From positions 1 to 64,000 of the forward strand of contig NZ_JAJAWG010000013.1 of assembly GCF_020531905.1 (NCBI RefSeq): DNA of 64,000 bases. The letters run 5' to 3'. The position numbers and the translations under genes are program-made. The notes under the pieces are model-generated. The model was given only the letters and a program-made list of their open reading frames with translations, was not told the DNA's origin and searched no databases. This DNA comes from Deefgea salmonis. Lineage in GTDB: Bacteria; Pseudomonadota; Gammaproteobacteria; Burkholderiales; Chitinibacteraceae. Positions 1 through 8,403 of this stretch are shown one piece after another (positions within the stretch are counted from its first letter, which is position 1; the number at the start of each line of letters is the position of its first letter).

Positions 1-74
1 CATCAATCCACCGTCCCATGGTGCGCTCCCAAAAATCAAAAGCGCAGCATGCCTGAATTAAAACGACAATTGAG

Positions 75-239
75 GTGGAACGGCTGAGCCCTTACATGTT
101 AACCGCCAAAGCGACGACCGAAGAACTCGCCCCGCTACTCACCGCGGGGGCCAACTTTGTCGCCAGCAAACCATTTGATCCGATGCTATTGCCTGAACTA
201 CTCAACCATTTCTGGAACGAGTTTCATGCCGGAGTTTAA
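75..239 (+). pseudogene. C-terminal remnant of a response-regulator receiver domain
   Basis: Read in the frame starting at 75, the sequence gives the last third of a CheY-like receiver: 'MLTAKA' carries the conserved switch Thr, 'SKPFDP' carries the conserved Lys, and a final helix ends at a stop just inside the next gene. The same frame has a stop at 54-56. A 'MPEL' motif typical of the phospho-Asp loop sits one frame away at 49. The reading frame therefore looks broken near position 60, or the domain is degraded. It may be the end of a hybrid kinase lying left of the window. Domain identity is fairly sure; whether the gene works is not. Confidence 0.45.
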
Positions 240-519
240 TCAAGACGCTTTTGCGGCAGGTCTGACTCAATTACGACAACGCTTTCAAATTGAACTCCCA
301 CAGCGCCTCGCCTTAATTGATGCCGCTTGGAAAAACTGCCATCAACACACCGCCAACGCCGAACTACTCGACGAATTGCATCGTCTCGCAGGCGCCGCCG
401 GCTCACTGGGCTTTGCTCAAATCAGTCATCTCACTCGTGAATTAGAACAAACACTCAAGCACGAACTGGTCCCCATTGACAGCTACCTTCAGCAATGCTT
501 GCAGCACAATACTTGGTAA
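226..519 (+). CDS. Hpt (histidine phosphotransfer) domain protein
   Basis: A 97-residue all-helical protein. It carries the Hpt signature 'HRLAGAAGSLGF', whose His is the phospho-acceptor that shuttles phosphate between receiver domains in a phosphorelay. The ATG at 226 overlaps the end of the receiver remnant (stop at 237-239) and is preceded by a GGAACGAG stretch that can serve as ribosome binding site. An in-frame codon at 157 would add residues that look unrelated to Hpt, so the later start is preferred. A receiver end followed by Hpt is the usual order in hybrid histidine kinases, so this may be a split-off piece of such a kinase. Partner proteins are unknown. Confidence 0.75.
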   Translation: MPEFNQDAFAAGLTQLRQRFQIELPQRLALIDAAWKNCHQHTANAELLDELHRLAGAAGSLGFAQISHLTRELEQTLKHELVPIDSYLQQCLQHNTW

Positions 520-673
520 CGACCTGATTCGGCGTACCAGCCCCATTGGCAACGCCGCTCAACTAAATACACGCATGACTTAAGTAATTTTACAGTTAGT
601 TCACATTCTGCCCGCCTAAGTAAACTTTAATAGAGTTAATAACCACTACGGTTCAATTCTAAAGGAGCAGATT

Positions 674-1012
674 ATGGAACTCATTACTCGCCACGAGCAC
701 AGCACACAAACTGTGATTACGTTTAACACCACCAGCCTCGATGCCAGCAATGCGGACGCCTTCCGGAAACAAATCCGGCCTGCTCTAGAGTCTTCGGGAA
801 GAATTGCACTCGATATGTCCGCGCTCTGTTTTGTCGATAGCTCTGGATTAGGCGCCCTCTTATCTTGTTTACGTTTTTGCACTGAGCAAGGCGGTCGTTT
901 TGCGCTGTATGGCCTGCAACGTCCCGTTTCAGCACTGTTTGAACTGATGCGGATGCATCGCGTCTTTCAAGTATTTAACTCGCTCAATGAAATTGAAGGA
1001 GTTCAATCATGA
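674..1012 (+). CDS. STAS-domain anti-sigma-factor antagonist (SpoIIAA/RsbV-like)
   Basis: The 112-residue protein is one STAS domain. The key motif is 'DMSALCFVDSSGLGALL', with the Ser of 'DSSG' matching the residue phosphorylated by RsbW/SpoIIAB-type kinases and dephosphorylated by PP2C phosphatases. The start follows a strong AAAGGAG Shine-Dalgarno. The stop overlaps the start of the nucleotidyltransferase by four bases, so the two are translationally coupled. In partner switching such proteins bind an anti-sigma or kinase when unphosphorylated. The PP2C plus HATPase protein at 8404-10446, at the end of the same gene run, is the obvious candidate partner; that link is inferred from position only. 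Confidence 0.88.
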   Translation: MELITRHEHSTQTVITFNTTSLDASNADAFRKQIRPALESSGRIALDMSALCFVDSSGLGALLSCLRFCTEQGGRFALYGLQRPVSALFELMRMHRVFQVFNSLNEIEGVQS

Positions 1013-2196
1013 AAGCGCTCATTTTAGCGGCAGGTAAAGGCACACGTTTGATGCCGCTAAGCCGAGACCGCCCAAAGCCAATGCTGCCGATTCTTGATCG
1101 CCCCGTGTTGGAATGCCTGATCGAACAGTTAGCAAAACATGGCATCGATCAAATCGTGATTAACACCAGCTATTTAGCAACCGAAATTGAAAGCTATTTT
1201 ATGAGTGGGCGACGTTTTGGGGTCGAGCTTGCATTTAGCTATGAAGGGTTTGAAGCCGACGGGCAACTACACGATGCTCCGCTAGGATCGGCAGGAACAA
1301 TTCGCCAAATTCAGCAACATTCTGGCTTTTTTGACGATACGTTTTTAGTGCTCTGTGGCGATGCCTTGATTGATTTAGATTTAACGGCGCTGGTTGCCGC
1401 ACACCACCAAGCTGGTGCACTCGCCACGTTGGCACTGACGCGTGTTGCACCAGAGAAATGCTCGCAATATGGTGTCGCGCTATTAGATGATACTGGCCGT
1501 ATTATGGCCTTCCAAGAAAAACCACCGCTCGGTGAGGCCCAAAGCGACTTAGTCAATACAGGGGTGTATGTGTTTGAACCCGATATTTTAAAATACATAC
1601 CGAGCAATACCCCATATGATTTAGGAAGTGATGTCTTCCCGTTTCTGGCTCGTGAAGGTCTCGCTTTGTACGGTGTTGAAATACCATTTAACTGGGTCGA
1701 TATTGGTCGAGTCTCAGACTATTACGCCGTACAAATGGAGGCCATTCGTGGCCACATTCCCGTGGTTTCTCGTCCTGGCCAAGAGATTGCACCCAATATA
1801 TTTGTCGGTGCCAATACCCGCTTTGATCCAAGACGTTGTCATGTAAAAGGTCCGATTGTAATTGCAGATAGCGTCACAATTGAAGATGGCGTCACACTGA
1901 TTGGTCCACTTTGGATTGGCCGCGGCGCTTATATTGAACGCGGCGCTCATATCGAACGCAGCTTAGTCTTTGACTACACCCGCGTAGGCAGTCAAGCCTC
2001 ACTGATTGAAATGTTGGCCAGTGGTCGATGGTGCGCCTGCAAAGATGGTCTAACAATCGACCCGATTGCCAGCGATATCCCTTGGGTTCTGGCCGATAGT
2101 CGCACTAAGTTAGCGCCGATTTACCATCGAGAGCAGCATTTCTTGGTACGGCTCGAGCAGTTTGAGCCGCTTTCCATCGGCAATCCAACACCATGA
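1009..2196 (+). CDS. Sugar-1-phosphate nucleotidyltransferase with hexapeptide tail
   Basis: 395 residues. The N-terminal nucleotidyltransferase domain (about 1-235) opens with the pyrophosphorylase signature 'LILAAGKGTRLMPLS' and a following 'RPKPMLPI'. Residues about 250-345 form a left-handed beta-helix region rich in hexapeptide repeats (for example 'GRGAYIERGAHIERS'). The enzyme should couple a sugar 1-phosphate with an NTP to give an NDP-sugar for polysaccharide synthesis. The architecture resembles GDP-mannose pyrophosphorylase-like proteins; the actual sugar cannot be told from sequence. Its four-base overlaps with the STAS gene before it and the Wzc-like gene after it place it in one operon. 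Confidence 0.85.
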   Translation: MKALILAAGKGTRLMPLSRDRPKPMLPILDRPVLECLIEQLAKHGIDQIVINTSYLATEIESYFMSGRRFGVELAFSYEGFEADGQLHDAPLGSAGTIRQIQQHSGFFDDTFLVLCGDALIDLDLTALVAAHHQAGALATLALTRVAPEKCSQYGVALLDDTGRIMAFQEKPPLGEAQSDLVNTGVYVFEPDILKYIPSNTPYDLGSDVFPFLAREGLALYGVEIPFNWVDIGRVSDYYAVQMEAIRGHIPVVSRPGQEIAPNIFVGANTRFDPRRCHVKGPIVIADSVTIEDGVTLIGPLWIGRGAYIERGAHIERSLVFDYTRVGSQASLIEMLASGRWCACKDGLTIDPIASDIPWVLADSRTKLAPIYHREQHFLVRLEQFEPLSIGNPTP

Positions 2197-4427
2197 CGCA
2201 AAACGTAGCCAGTGCAGGCATTGGCATCAAACCGCTCGTGAGTTTGCGTCAGCACCCTCGAATTGCGGTTTGGGCGGTGATCATAACCTTGCTGGCTGCA
2301 CTACCCATGGTGTGGATAAAAGGGGAATCTTATTACGAAGCCGAATCGGTCATTCAAATCGCTCCCCGTTACATGAAAACACTCAAAGACGACAATGAGC
2401 TCGACTTCCAATCCAACTCGCAATATCGGCAATTTGTTCAACAACAAAGCACCACCATCCAGCGCTATGACATTCTGCGTGATGGTTTACGCCTCGCGAA
2501 TCAAGCGCACTTAGCGAGTAGCCCCAAGGCCAACCAACTGCAATTAGATTACGCCATCGGTGGCGCAAAGACCGCAGCAAAACCAGCACCAAATCCAGTG
2601 ACCAGCATCTGGCAGCGACCCAATGAGAGCGAGCGTCAAGCCGTAGAACGGCTGCGTAATCTATTACAAGTCTCCGCAGTTTCAGATACCTATATGGTAC
2701 GAATTGGCCTATCGGGCAAAAACAAAGCCGAGCTCGCTCCCATCATTAATGCCGTAGTGAGTATTTATTTAGAGCGGGTTCGAGATGAACAAGTCTTCGG
2801 CAAAGACGAGCGAATTGCACAATTACAAAAACGCCAAGATCATCTACTCAAACAGATTGATGAAAAAGCGGAGCGACGCAACACGATTGCGGGCGATTTA
2901 GGCATTGCGACCTTCTCCGAAGAGGCAGGCAACCCCTACGATAAAGCCATCGAGCGATTGCGCGAAGCCCTCGCCGACGCCAAAATCAAACGCTTTACTG
3001 CTGCGGCAAATGAAAAAGCCTTTCTAGCCCATGGCGATACCGATCCAGGCGTTCGATCCATTTTAGAGAGTGTCTCCGTCGACCCCGGCCTTAACAGTCT
3101 CAAAGCCAGTTTGAACAATCGGCGAGCGACCTTAGTGTCGGGCATGGCGGGATTAACTCCGCAGCATCCAGGCTATCAACAAAATAAAATAGAACTTGCT
3201 GAAATTGATGCTGAAATTCGTCAGCAAACAGAAAAAATAACAACCGAAGTACGTCGTAATCTTCAAAGTCGATTTAGCACTGCAGCCACCCAAACCGCAC
3301 AATTAGAGACGGATTTACAGCGCGAGCTCACCGAGCAAGAAAAATCCCGTGGTCACTTCGCAACGCTATTTAAAGAAGCGCAAAATTTATCCGCCGATGT
3401 GACACAAATTCGCAAAGAACTCGATGCCATCCAAGAACGCTTAAATTTCTTTGCCGCAGAAACCAGCGCCTTGGGCTTTGTGCGTTTAGTCAGCGCAGCA
3501 ATGACGCCAGAAACGCCGTTGGGGGTAGGTAAAACGAAATTACTGCTCATGGCAATCATCGCTGCGATTGCGGCGGGTCTGTTATTGCCGATTGTTTACG
3601 ATTTAATGGATCGACGCATTCATACCCCGAATGATGTGGTGAATAGCTTTGGATTTCCCCCTATGGGCTGGCTGATTCACGCTAAAGATAATGACAGTCG
3701 TTTGTTCCGCGCCGATCAACTGCGCCGTTTGGCCAGCGCCTTGATTCGTGAACAAGATCGCACCCAATTACGCATCTTTGGATTTACCGCTTTGCAACCT
3801 CAAGGGGGAACTTCAACGACCGTATTCGATTTACAGCAAGCCTTTGCAGAGATGGGATTACCAGCGATCGCTGTTGAAGCCAATGCATTTAGTCGTGACC
3901 CTCGCTTCGCGACGGCGCCGCAACATGATCTGGCCGATGGCCTACCGACGAAACTCAATCTAAATACGCCACAATTGTATTTGTGCGGCAACGATAGGCA
4001 TATTCACGCCATTGACCGCCTAGAGGAAACCCTCGCGTATTTAGCCCAAGAATATCGATTTGTATTGGTGGATTTGCCACCGCTTCTGGTCAGTGGCGAT
4101 GCCGAACTCGCGCTCAGATCAACGCCAGCAGTGATTGCGATTGTCGAAGCCGAGGCGCAAAGCCGTGGCGAAGTCGCCCGTGCGGCACGTGTATTACAAA
4201 GTATTGATCCAGCATCGATTGGCGTCATAGTGAATCAAGTCCGGCCACTTGATGGTGGTGGTTACGTCAATGACTTGATGGAAGAATTCATCAGCGGGCA
4301 AAAGAAACAACCGGCCGGATTTGTGATTCAAATCGCGAGCACGATGAAAATTTTGCTGAAATCGGCACTACACCTGCCACGCGACCTTCAACAACAGATC
4401 AAAGCCTTATTGCGGAGCAAATCATGA
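2193..4427 (+). CDS. Wzc/GumC-type polysaccharide chain-length protein with degenerate kinase domain
   Basis: 744 residues. A Wzz-type N-terminus has one membrane segment (about 28-46), a long periplasmic coiled-coil part (about 190-430) and a second membrane segment (about 445-465), then a cytoplasmic BY-kinase-like domain. Co-polymerases of this type set chain length and couple synthesis to Wza-type export. In the kinase part the Walker A lysine is missing ('PQGGTSTT' where GxGKST is expected), the Walker A' aspartates are altered ('VEANAFSRDPRF'), and the C-terminus lacks a tyrosine cluster, while a Walker B-like 'FVLVDLPP' remains. It is probably not an autokinase. It overlaps both neighbours by four bases. 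Confidence 0.87.
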   Translation: MTQNVASAGIGIKPLVSLRQHPRIAVWAVIITLLAALPMVWIKGESYYEAESVIQIAPRYMKTLKDDNELDFQSNSQYRQFVQQQSTTIQRYDILRDGLRLANQAHLASSPKANQLQLDYAIGGAKTAAKPAPNPVTSIWQRPNESERQAVERLRNLLQVSAVSDTYMVRIGLSGKNKAELAPIINAVVSIYLERVRDEQVFGKDERIAQLQKRQDHLLKQIDEKAERRNTIAGDLGIATFSEEAGNPYDKAIERLREALADAKIKRFTAAANEKAFLAHGDTDPGVRSILESVSVDPGLNSLKASLNNRRATLVSGMAGLTPQHPGYQQNKIELAEIDAEIRQQTEKITTEVRRNLQSRFSTAATQTAQLETDLQRELTEQEKSRGHFATLFKEAQNLSADVTQIRKELDAIQERLNFFAAETSALGFVRLVSAAMTPETPLGVGKTKLLLMAIIAAIAAGLLLPIVYDLMDRRIHTPNDVVNSFGFPPMGWLIHAKDNDSRLFRADQLRRLASALIREQDRTQLRIFGFTALQPQGGTSTTVFDLQQAFAEMGLPAIAVEANAFSRDPRFATAPQHDLADGLPTKLNLNTPQLYLCGNDRHIHAIDRLEETLAYLAQEYRFVLVDLPPLLVSGDAELALRSTPAVIAIVEAEAQSRGEVARAARVLQSIDPASIGVIVNQVRPLDGGGYVNDLMEEFISGQKKQPAGFVIQIASTMKILLKSALHLPRDLQQQIKALLRSKS

Positions 4428-5152
4428 TATTGACTGACATTGTGAGCCGAATTTATGTGCTCAATCTTCCCGAACGAAAAGATCGAAAAAAAGAAATTGA
4501 ACACGCGCTAAAACAAATAGGTATCCACTGGCAAGCCAATCAAGTCATATGCTGGCCAGCTATACGTCCAAGTAGTAACAATAACTTCCCTAGTGTGGGG
4601 GCTTATGGTTGTTTTTTAAGCCACGTTGCCGCACTGCAAGATGCTTGTCATGCGGAACATGGCTGGGCACTGATTCTGGAGGATGACGCAGTCTTTGCAA
4701 GTGATTTCAACACGCAGTTGCCAGAGCTTGCCAAAGTTCTATCCAGTGAACAGGCCGACTTGATTTACCTAGGGCACTGCCATGTGGCCAGTGAAACAGC
4801 CGCTCCAGCAGGACTCAACATCAGTACGGCCGCAGTGATCGGCGCACAGGGTTATCTGGTTCGGATCGCTTATTTAGCCACGCTCCTACCTTATCTTGAA
4901 GCATGCATCAGCCGCCCTGCAGGGCATCCACTGGGTGGGCGGTTACATTACGATGGCGCGCTAAGTTTATTTCGGCAGTTCAATCCCAGTTGTCGCACTT
5001 GGATCGCCCAGCCAAGCTGGATTGAACAACGCTTTTCGCGCAGCGACATTCAAGCCCACTGGTGGTATGACCGCTGGCCCTTACTTCGCCAATGTGCCGC
5101 ATGGGCGCGTAAATTCAAACAGGCACGGCGGCATGCTGCGACTCTGAATTAG
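4424..5152 (+). CDS. Glycosyltransferase family 25
   Basis: The 242-residue protein has the GT25 hallmarks: 'VLNLPERKDRKKEI' near the N-terminus, 'GCFLSHVAAL' and the metal-binding acidic motif 'LILEDDAVF'. GT25 enzymes (LPS or lipooligosaccharide galactosyl- and glucosyltransferases) add a sugar from an NDP donor at the cytoplasmic membrane face. The start overlaps the Wzc-like stop by four bases. A terminator-like hairpin lies about 40 bases downstream, so this may be the last gene of the first transcription unit. Donor and acceptor are not predictable. Confidence 0.85.
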   Translation: MILTDIVSRIYVLNLPERKDRKKEIEHALKQIGIHWQANQVICWPAIRPSSNNNFPSVGAYGCFLSHVAALQDACHAEHGWALILEDDAVFASDFNTQLPELAKVLSSEQADLIYLGHCHVASETAAPAGLNISTAAVIGAQGYLVRIAYLATLLPYLEACISRPAGHPLGGRLHYDGALSLFRQFNPSCRTWIAQPSWIEQRFSRSDIQAHWWYDRWPLLRQCAAWARKFKQARRHAATLN

Positions 5153-5187
5153 GCAATGTACACCCTCGCAAACTCCGACAGACCGGA

Positions 5188-5216
5188 CCGTGCGATGAAA
5201 TCGCCGGCGTTTTTTT
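5188..5216 (+). terminator. Probable rho-independent terminator after the GT25 gene
   Basis: A CCG-GCGAT stem (5188-5196, with one bulged T) pairs with ATCGC-CGG (5200-5207) around a GAA loop and is followed by seven Ts at 5210-5216. It separates the STAS to GT25 unit from the flippase, which would then need its own promoter in 5217-5349. Confidence 0.55.
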
Positions 5217-5349
5217 ATATCACCCACCATCGCACGACGACGGCCGTGCTCTGCAAAAAAACCTAGCCTAAGATTGTTTACACTCCTGCCATCATTAGAC
5301 TGCACCATCAGGTTTTAATCAGTTTATCAACCTCACTTGGCAACCCACC

Positions 5350-6858
5350 ATGTCAACTGCATTTCATCGCGTGGCACTCGAAAGCATGATCGCTCGCGCA
5401 CTGTATCTCATCAGTCGCCTGGCTTTGCCACCGTTAGTGCTCAGTTACGTCGGTTTAGCTGAGTATGGCTTGTGGTCGATTGCGTTTGTTTTAGTGGGTT
5501 ATTTAGGGATCTCCGTTTCCGGACTAGCAACAGTCTATGTCCGAGAAATCGCCTTGGCGCATGATCGCGACGATGCGCTGTATGCCAGCAAAATGCTCAG
5601 CACGGGCGTTGCTCTGGCGATGCTCGTAGGGGGAATATTTTGTACTTTAGTGGCTATTTTTATGCCAATGCTATTGAGCTGGTTCAAAATTACGCCGCAG
5701 TTGCATGCCCTCGCGGCAAACCTACTGCTGCTGACCTGTCTCATCTTTTTAGCTGACTTGACCTTGGGGGCATGGGGCTACGTTTTAAATGGTCTGAAAC
5801 TCATCCATGAGCAACAACGCATCTGGGTGGCCAGTTTTATATTGGAGTGGTGCGTTGCGGCCGCCCTATTGGTTTTGGGGCAAGGAATTAATGCTTTACT
5901 TTGGGCTTTCTCATTACGCTATGCTTTGTCGATTTCACTCTCTTGGTGGCGCGTCAAAAAGGCCTGGCCGGCACTTTCTTTACGCCCCAAGTACATCTCA
6001 AAACAGCATTTGCAACCATTTTTAAATTTAGGTCTGCGTGCTCAACTTAGCGATTCATGGGCGCTTTTATTGCATTCAGCAGACCGAGTCATTGTCGGCT
6101 TAAATTTTGGCGCCGCCTATGCCGGTTTAATGGATCTAGGCAGCAAATTACCCGCCACAGCAACCTCAATCACCTCCGGTATAAGTCAAGCACTCATGCC
6201 ACATGCGGCAAGTTTGGATGACGCAGCTTTAAGCCGCTTATATCAACAAGCGCAACGTTTAGCGGTATTTTCTCTGCTAGGTTTAATGCCACTCTTAGTC
6301 GCAATGGCCCCTGCGCTCAACTTGGCCTGGCTAGGACCTCGTCCTGAACTGGCGCAGATTGTCACGGTTTTGTTGTGGGTCACTCCCGCATGGCACCTAC
6401 ATATTCAAACAGGGCCAGCCTCAAGCGCACTGCGTGGAAAAGATCAAATCGGCCTTGAGTTCTTCTACCATGGCTTACGAACCTTGGTATTTTTAGTCTG
6501 TTTACAGGCGAGCAATTTAATTGAGTTCCTGCGCATCCTCTGCATCGGGCAAAGTCTGGCGGCATTGATTTACTTAACACTGGCCAGCAAAACATTACAG
6601 TTTGCACCAAGGCAATTATTCAGCGAGATTATCAAGCCTTTAGCTCTGAACTATATATTGGCCTACAGCTTTGTCTGGCTATGGCCATGGCAACTAAGTA
6701 GTCGGAGTAGCGCATTCGCAGAGATGCTCGTGGCGAGCTGCCTATTTATCGGTTTACAGCTAGGGCTCTTGTGGTGGTTTATTTTGCATCCAGATGAACA
6801 AAAATGGCTTAAACGTAAACTACGCTTCACTCGCCCCCACGAGACTTATCATGCTTAG
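5350..6858 (+). CDS. Wzx-like polysaccharide flippase
   Basis: The 502-residue protein is almost entirely hydrophobic, with about 12-14 predicted membrane helices, and has the length and layout of the polysaccharide-transport (MATE/MOP) superfamily. These proteins flip lipid-linked oligosaccharide units across the inner membrane. Its place between a glycosyltransferase and a Wza-like export lipoprotein fits a Wzx role in a Wzx/Wzy-type pathway. The last eight bases overlap the start of the export gene. No polymerase (Wzy) gene is seen beside it. Confidence 0.85.
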   Translation: MSTAFHRVALESMIARALYLISRLALPPLVLSYVGLAEYGLWSIAFVLVGYLGISVSGLATVYVREIALAHDRDDALYASKMLSTGVALAMLVGGIFCTLVAIFMPMLLSWFKITPQLHALAANLLLLTCLIFLADLTLGAWGYVLNGLKLIHEQQRIWVASFILEWCVAAALLVLGQGINALLWAFSLRYALSISLSWWRVKKAWPALSLRPKYISKQHLQPFLNLGLRAQLSDSWALLLHSADRVIVGLNFGAAYAGLMDLGSKLPATATSITSGISQALMPHAASLDDAALSRLYQQAQRLAVFSLLGLMPLLVAMAPALNLAWLGPRPELAQIVTVLLWVTPAWHLHIQTGPASSALRGKDQIGLEFFYHGLRTLVFLVCLQASNLIEFLRILCIGQSLAALIYLTLASKTLQFAPRQLFSEIIKPLALNYILAYSFVWLWPWQLSSRSSAFAEMLVASCLFIGLQLGLLWWFILHPDEQKWLKRKLRFTRPHETYHA

Positions 6859-7837
6859 ATTTGCATGTATTGCCATAGTCGCTTTATTTATCAATGGCTG
6901 CAGCAGCATACCTGAAGCTATATCAATGAATAGCCAAGTATTTCAACCGGCACAAAAATCAGAGCAGATCGATTACGCCAGCCCAGAATTATTGGCAGAA
7001 CTGGACGCACCACGTGAAAACATTTATCGGCTCGCAGAAGGCGATCAATTACAAATCACCGTGTGGAATCATCCTGAATTATCGGGCAAACAACTATTAG
7101 GTCCCGATGGACAACTGAGTTTACCGCTTGCAGGCACGCTACGCTTAGCAGGAGAAACACGAGAGTCAGCAGCTGGACGGATTGATAGCGCCTTACAAGC
7201 TTACCTAAAAAAACCGGCGGTTTTTGTGGGTATCGAACAGTACGCAGGGAATCGAGTGACCGTTTTAGGGCGAGTACAAAATCCGGGAGTGCAGCAGTTT
7301 GATCGTCCACCTTCGTTACTTGAAACCTTGGCGCGCGCTGGCTCACTACCGGTGATTGATAAACAGGCTACATTAACCCGAGTTGCAATCTTTCGAGGAC
7401 GTGACCGAATTATCTGGGTCGATCTAAAAAAACTACTCAATCGAGGCCAGCTTGCTTATAACGTCACACTGCAAGCGAACGACTTAGTTTATATCCCCGA
7501 CTCATCCGACACGATGGTGTATGTGCTTGGCGCAGTCCATAAACCAGGAGCCTACCGACTGACACCAGACATGTCTTTGATGGATGCTTTATCCCAAGCA
7601 GGCGGCCCCAACGATGATGCCGCGCCGGAAAAAATTGCGATCTATCGCCCGAGCAAACAGGCGGCAGAAAAAACACCACTACTCACCTTAATGACGCGCG
7701 AAAAAATGGTGAATTTTGCAATCGAAGAAGGCGATGTCATTTTTATTCCCAAGAGCGGGGTCGCAGAAGCTGGTTATGTAATACGGCAATTATTCCCAGG
7801 ATTGTCGATACTGACTTTAGGCTTGAGTGCCTTATAA
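6851..7837 (+). CDS. Polysaccharide export lipoprotein (Wza/OPX family)
   Basis: 328 residues from the ATG at 6851. The N-terminus is a lipoprotein signal: a basic start, a hydrophobic run and a lipobox ending 'INGC' near residue 17. A poly-export domain ('GDQLQITVWNHPEL', about 55-125) and two SLBB-type domains follow ('VLGRVQNPGV' and 'VLGAVHKPGAYRL'). Such proteins form the outer-membrane channel for polysaccharide with a Wzc partner, here the one at 2193-4427. The upstream in-frame codon at 6794 lies deep inside the flippase gene and would bury the signal peptide, so the later start is chosen. Confidence 0.9.
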   Translation: MLRFACIAIVALFINGCSSIPEAISMNSQVFQPAQKSEQIDYASPELLAELDAPRENIYRLAEGDQLQITVWNHPELSGKQLLGPDGQLSLPLAGTLRLAGETRESAAGRIDSALQAYLKKPAVFVGIEQYAGNRVTVLGRVQNPGVQQFDRPPSLLETLARAGSLPVIDKQATLTRVAIFRGRDRIIWVDLKKLLNRGQLAYNVTLQANDLVYIPDSSDTMVYVLGAVHKPGAYRLTPDMSLMDALSQAGGPNDDAAPEKIAIYRPSKQAAEKTPLLTLMTREKMVNFAIEEGDVIFIPKSGVAEAGYVIRQLFPGLSILTLGLSAL

Positions 7838-7854
7838 AAAATGAGGATTTCACC

Positions 7855-8397
7855 ATGTACGGTATTGTGAATAAGGCACTTGAAGAAATGGTTTGCACCC
7901 GATTTGGCAAACCAACATGGGACAAAATTCTGCGCCAAGCGGGACTAGTCGATGAGTTCTTCTTATCCAATGAGGGCTACCCCGATGATATAACCTACCG
8001 TCTGGTTGCTGCCAGCTGTGAAGTCACTCAGTTAGAAGCGGCGCCTTTATTACAAGATTTTGGTCGTCACTGGGTACTTGAAACAGGTCGTCGAAGCTAT
8101 GGCGGTTTATTAGAGGCCGGCGGTAGTAATCTCACTGAATTTCTATTAAATCTGCCTAATTTTCATGCACGAGTTAGTTTAATTTATCCACAACTCAAGC
8201 CACCTGAATTTGTAAGCGAAGCGCTAGCGCCCAAAAAAATACAACTAAAATATTATTCACATCGTCCTGGTTTGGCGAACTTTGTAATCGGTCTACTCGA
8301 TGGCTTGGGTATTTTATTTTCAACCCCTGTTCAAGTTGAGCAAACTAAAACCAGACAATCCCAAGAAGACTACGATGAATTCATCGTTTGCTGGTGA
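7855..8397 (+). CDS. H-NOX heme nitric-oxide sensor
   Basis: 180 residues spanning the whole H-NOX fold. It starts 'MYGIVNKALEEMV'. The proximal heme ligand is His104 in 'NFHARVSLIYPQLKPPEF', and the heme-propionate motif YxSxR is present as Y133-S135-R137. The distal tyrosine found in O2-binding family members is absent at the expected spot (Asn142 by counting from YxSxR), which predicts an NO-selective sensor. It sits 17 bases after the export lipoprotein and 6 bases before a HNOBA-containing switch protein, its likely partner. A GAGG ribosome binding site precedes the ATG. The family identity is very clear. Confidence 0.95.
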   Translation: MYGIVNKALEEMVCTRFGKPTWDKILRQAGLVDEFFLSNEGYPDDITYRLVAASCEVTQLEAAPLLQDFGRHWVLETGRRSYGGLLEAGGSNLTEFLLNLPNFHARVSLIYPQLKPPEFVSEALAPKKIQLKYYSHRPGLANFVIGLLDGLGILFSTPVQVEQTKTRQSQEDYDEFIVCW

Positions 8398-8403
8398 GAC
8401 ACT

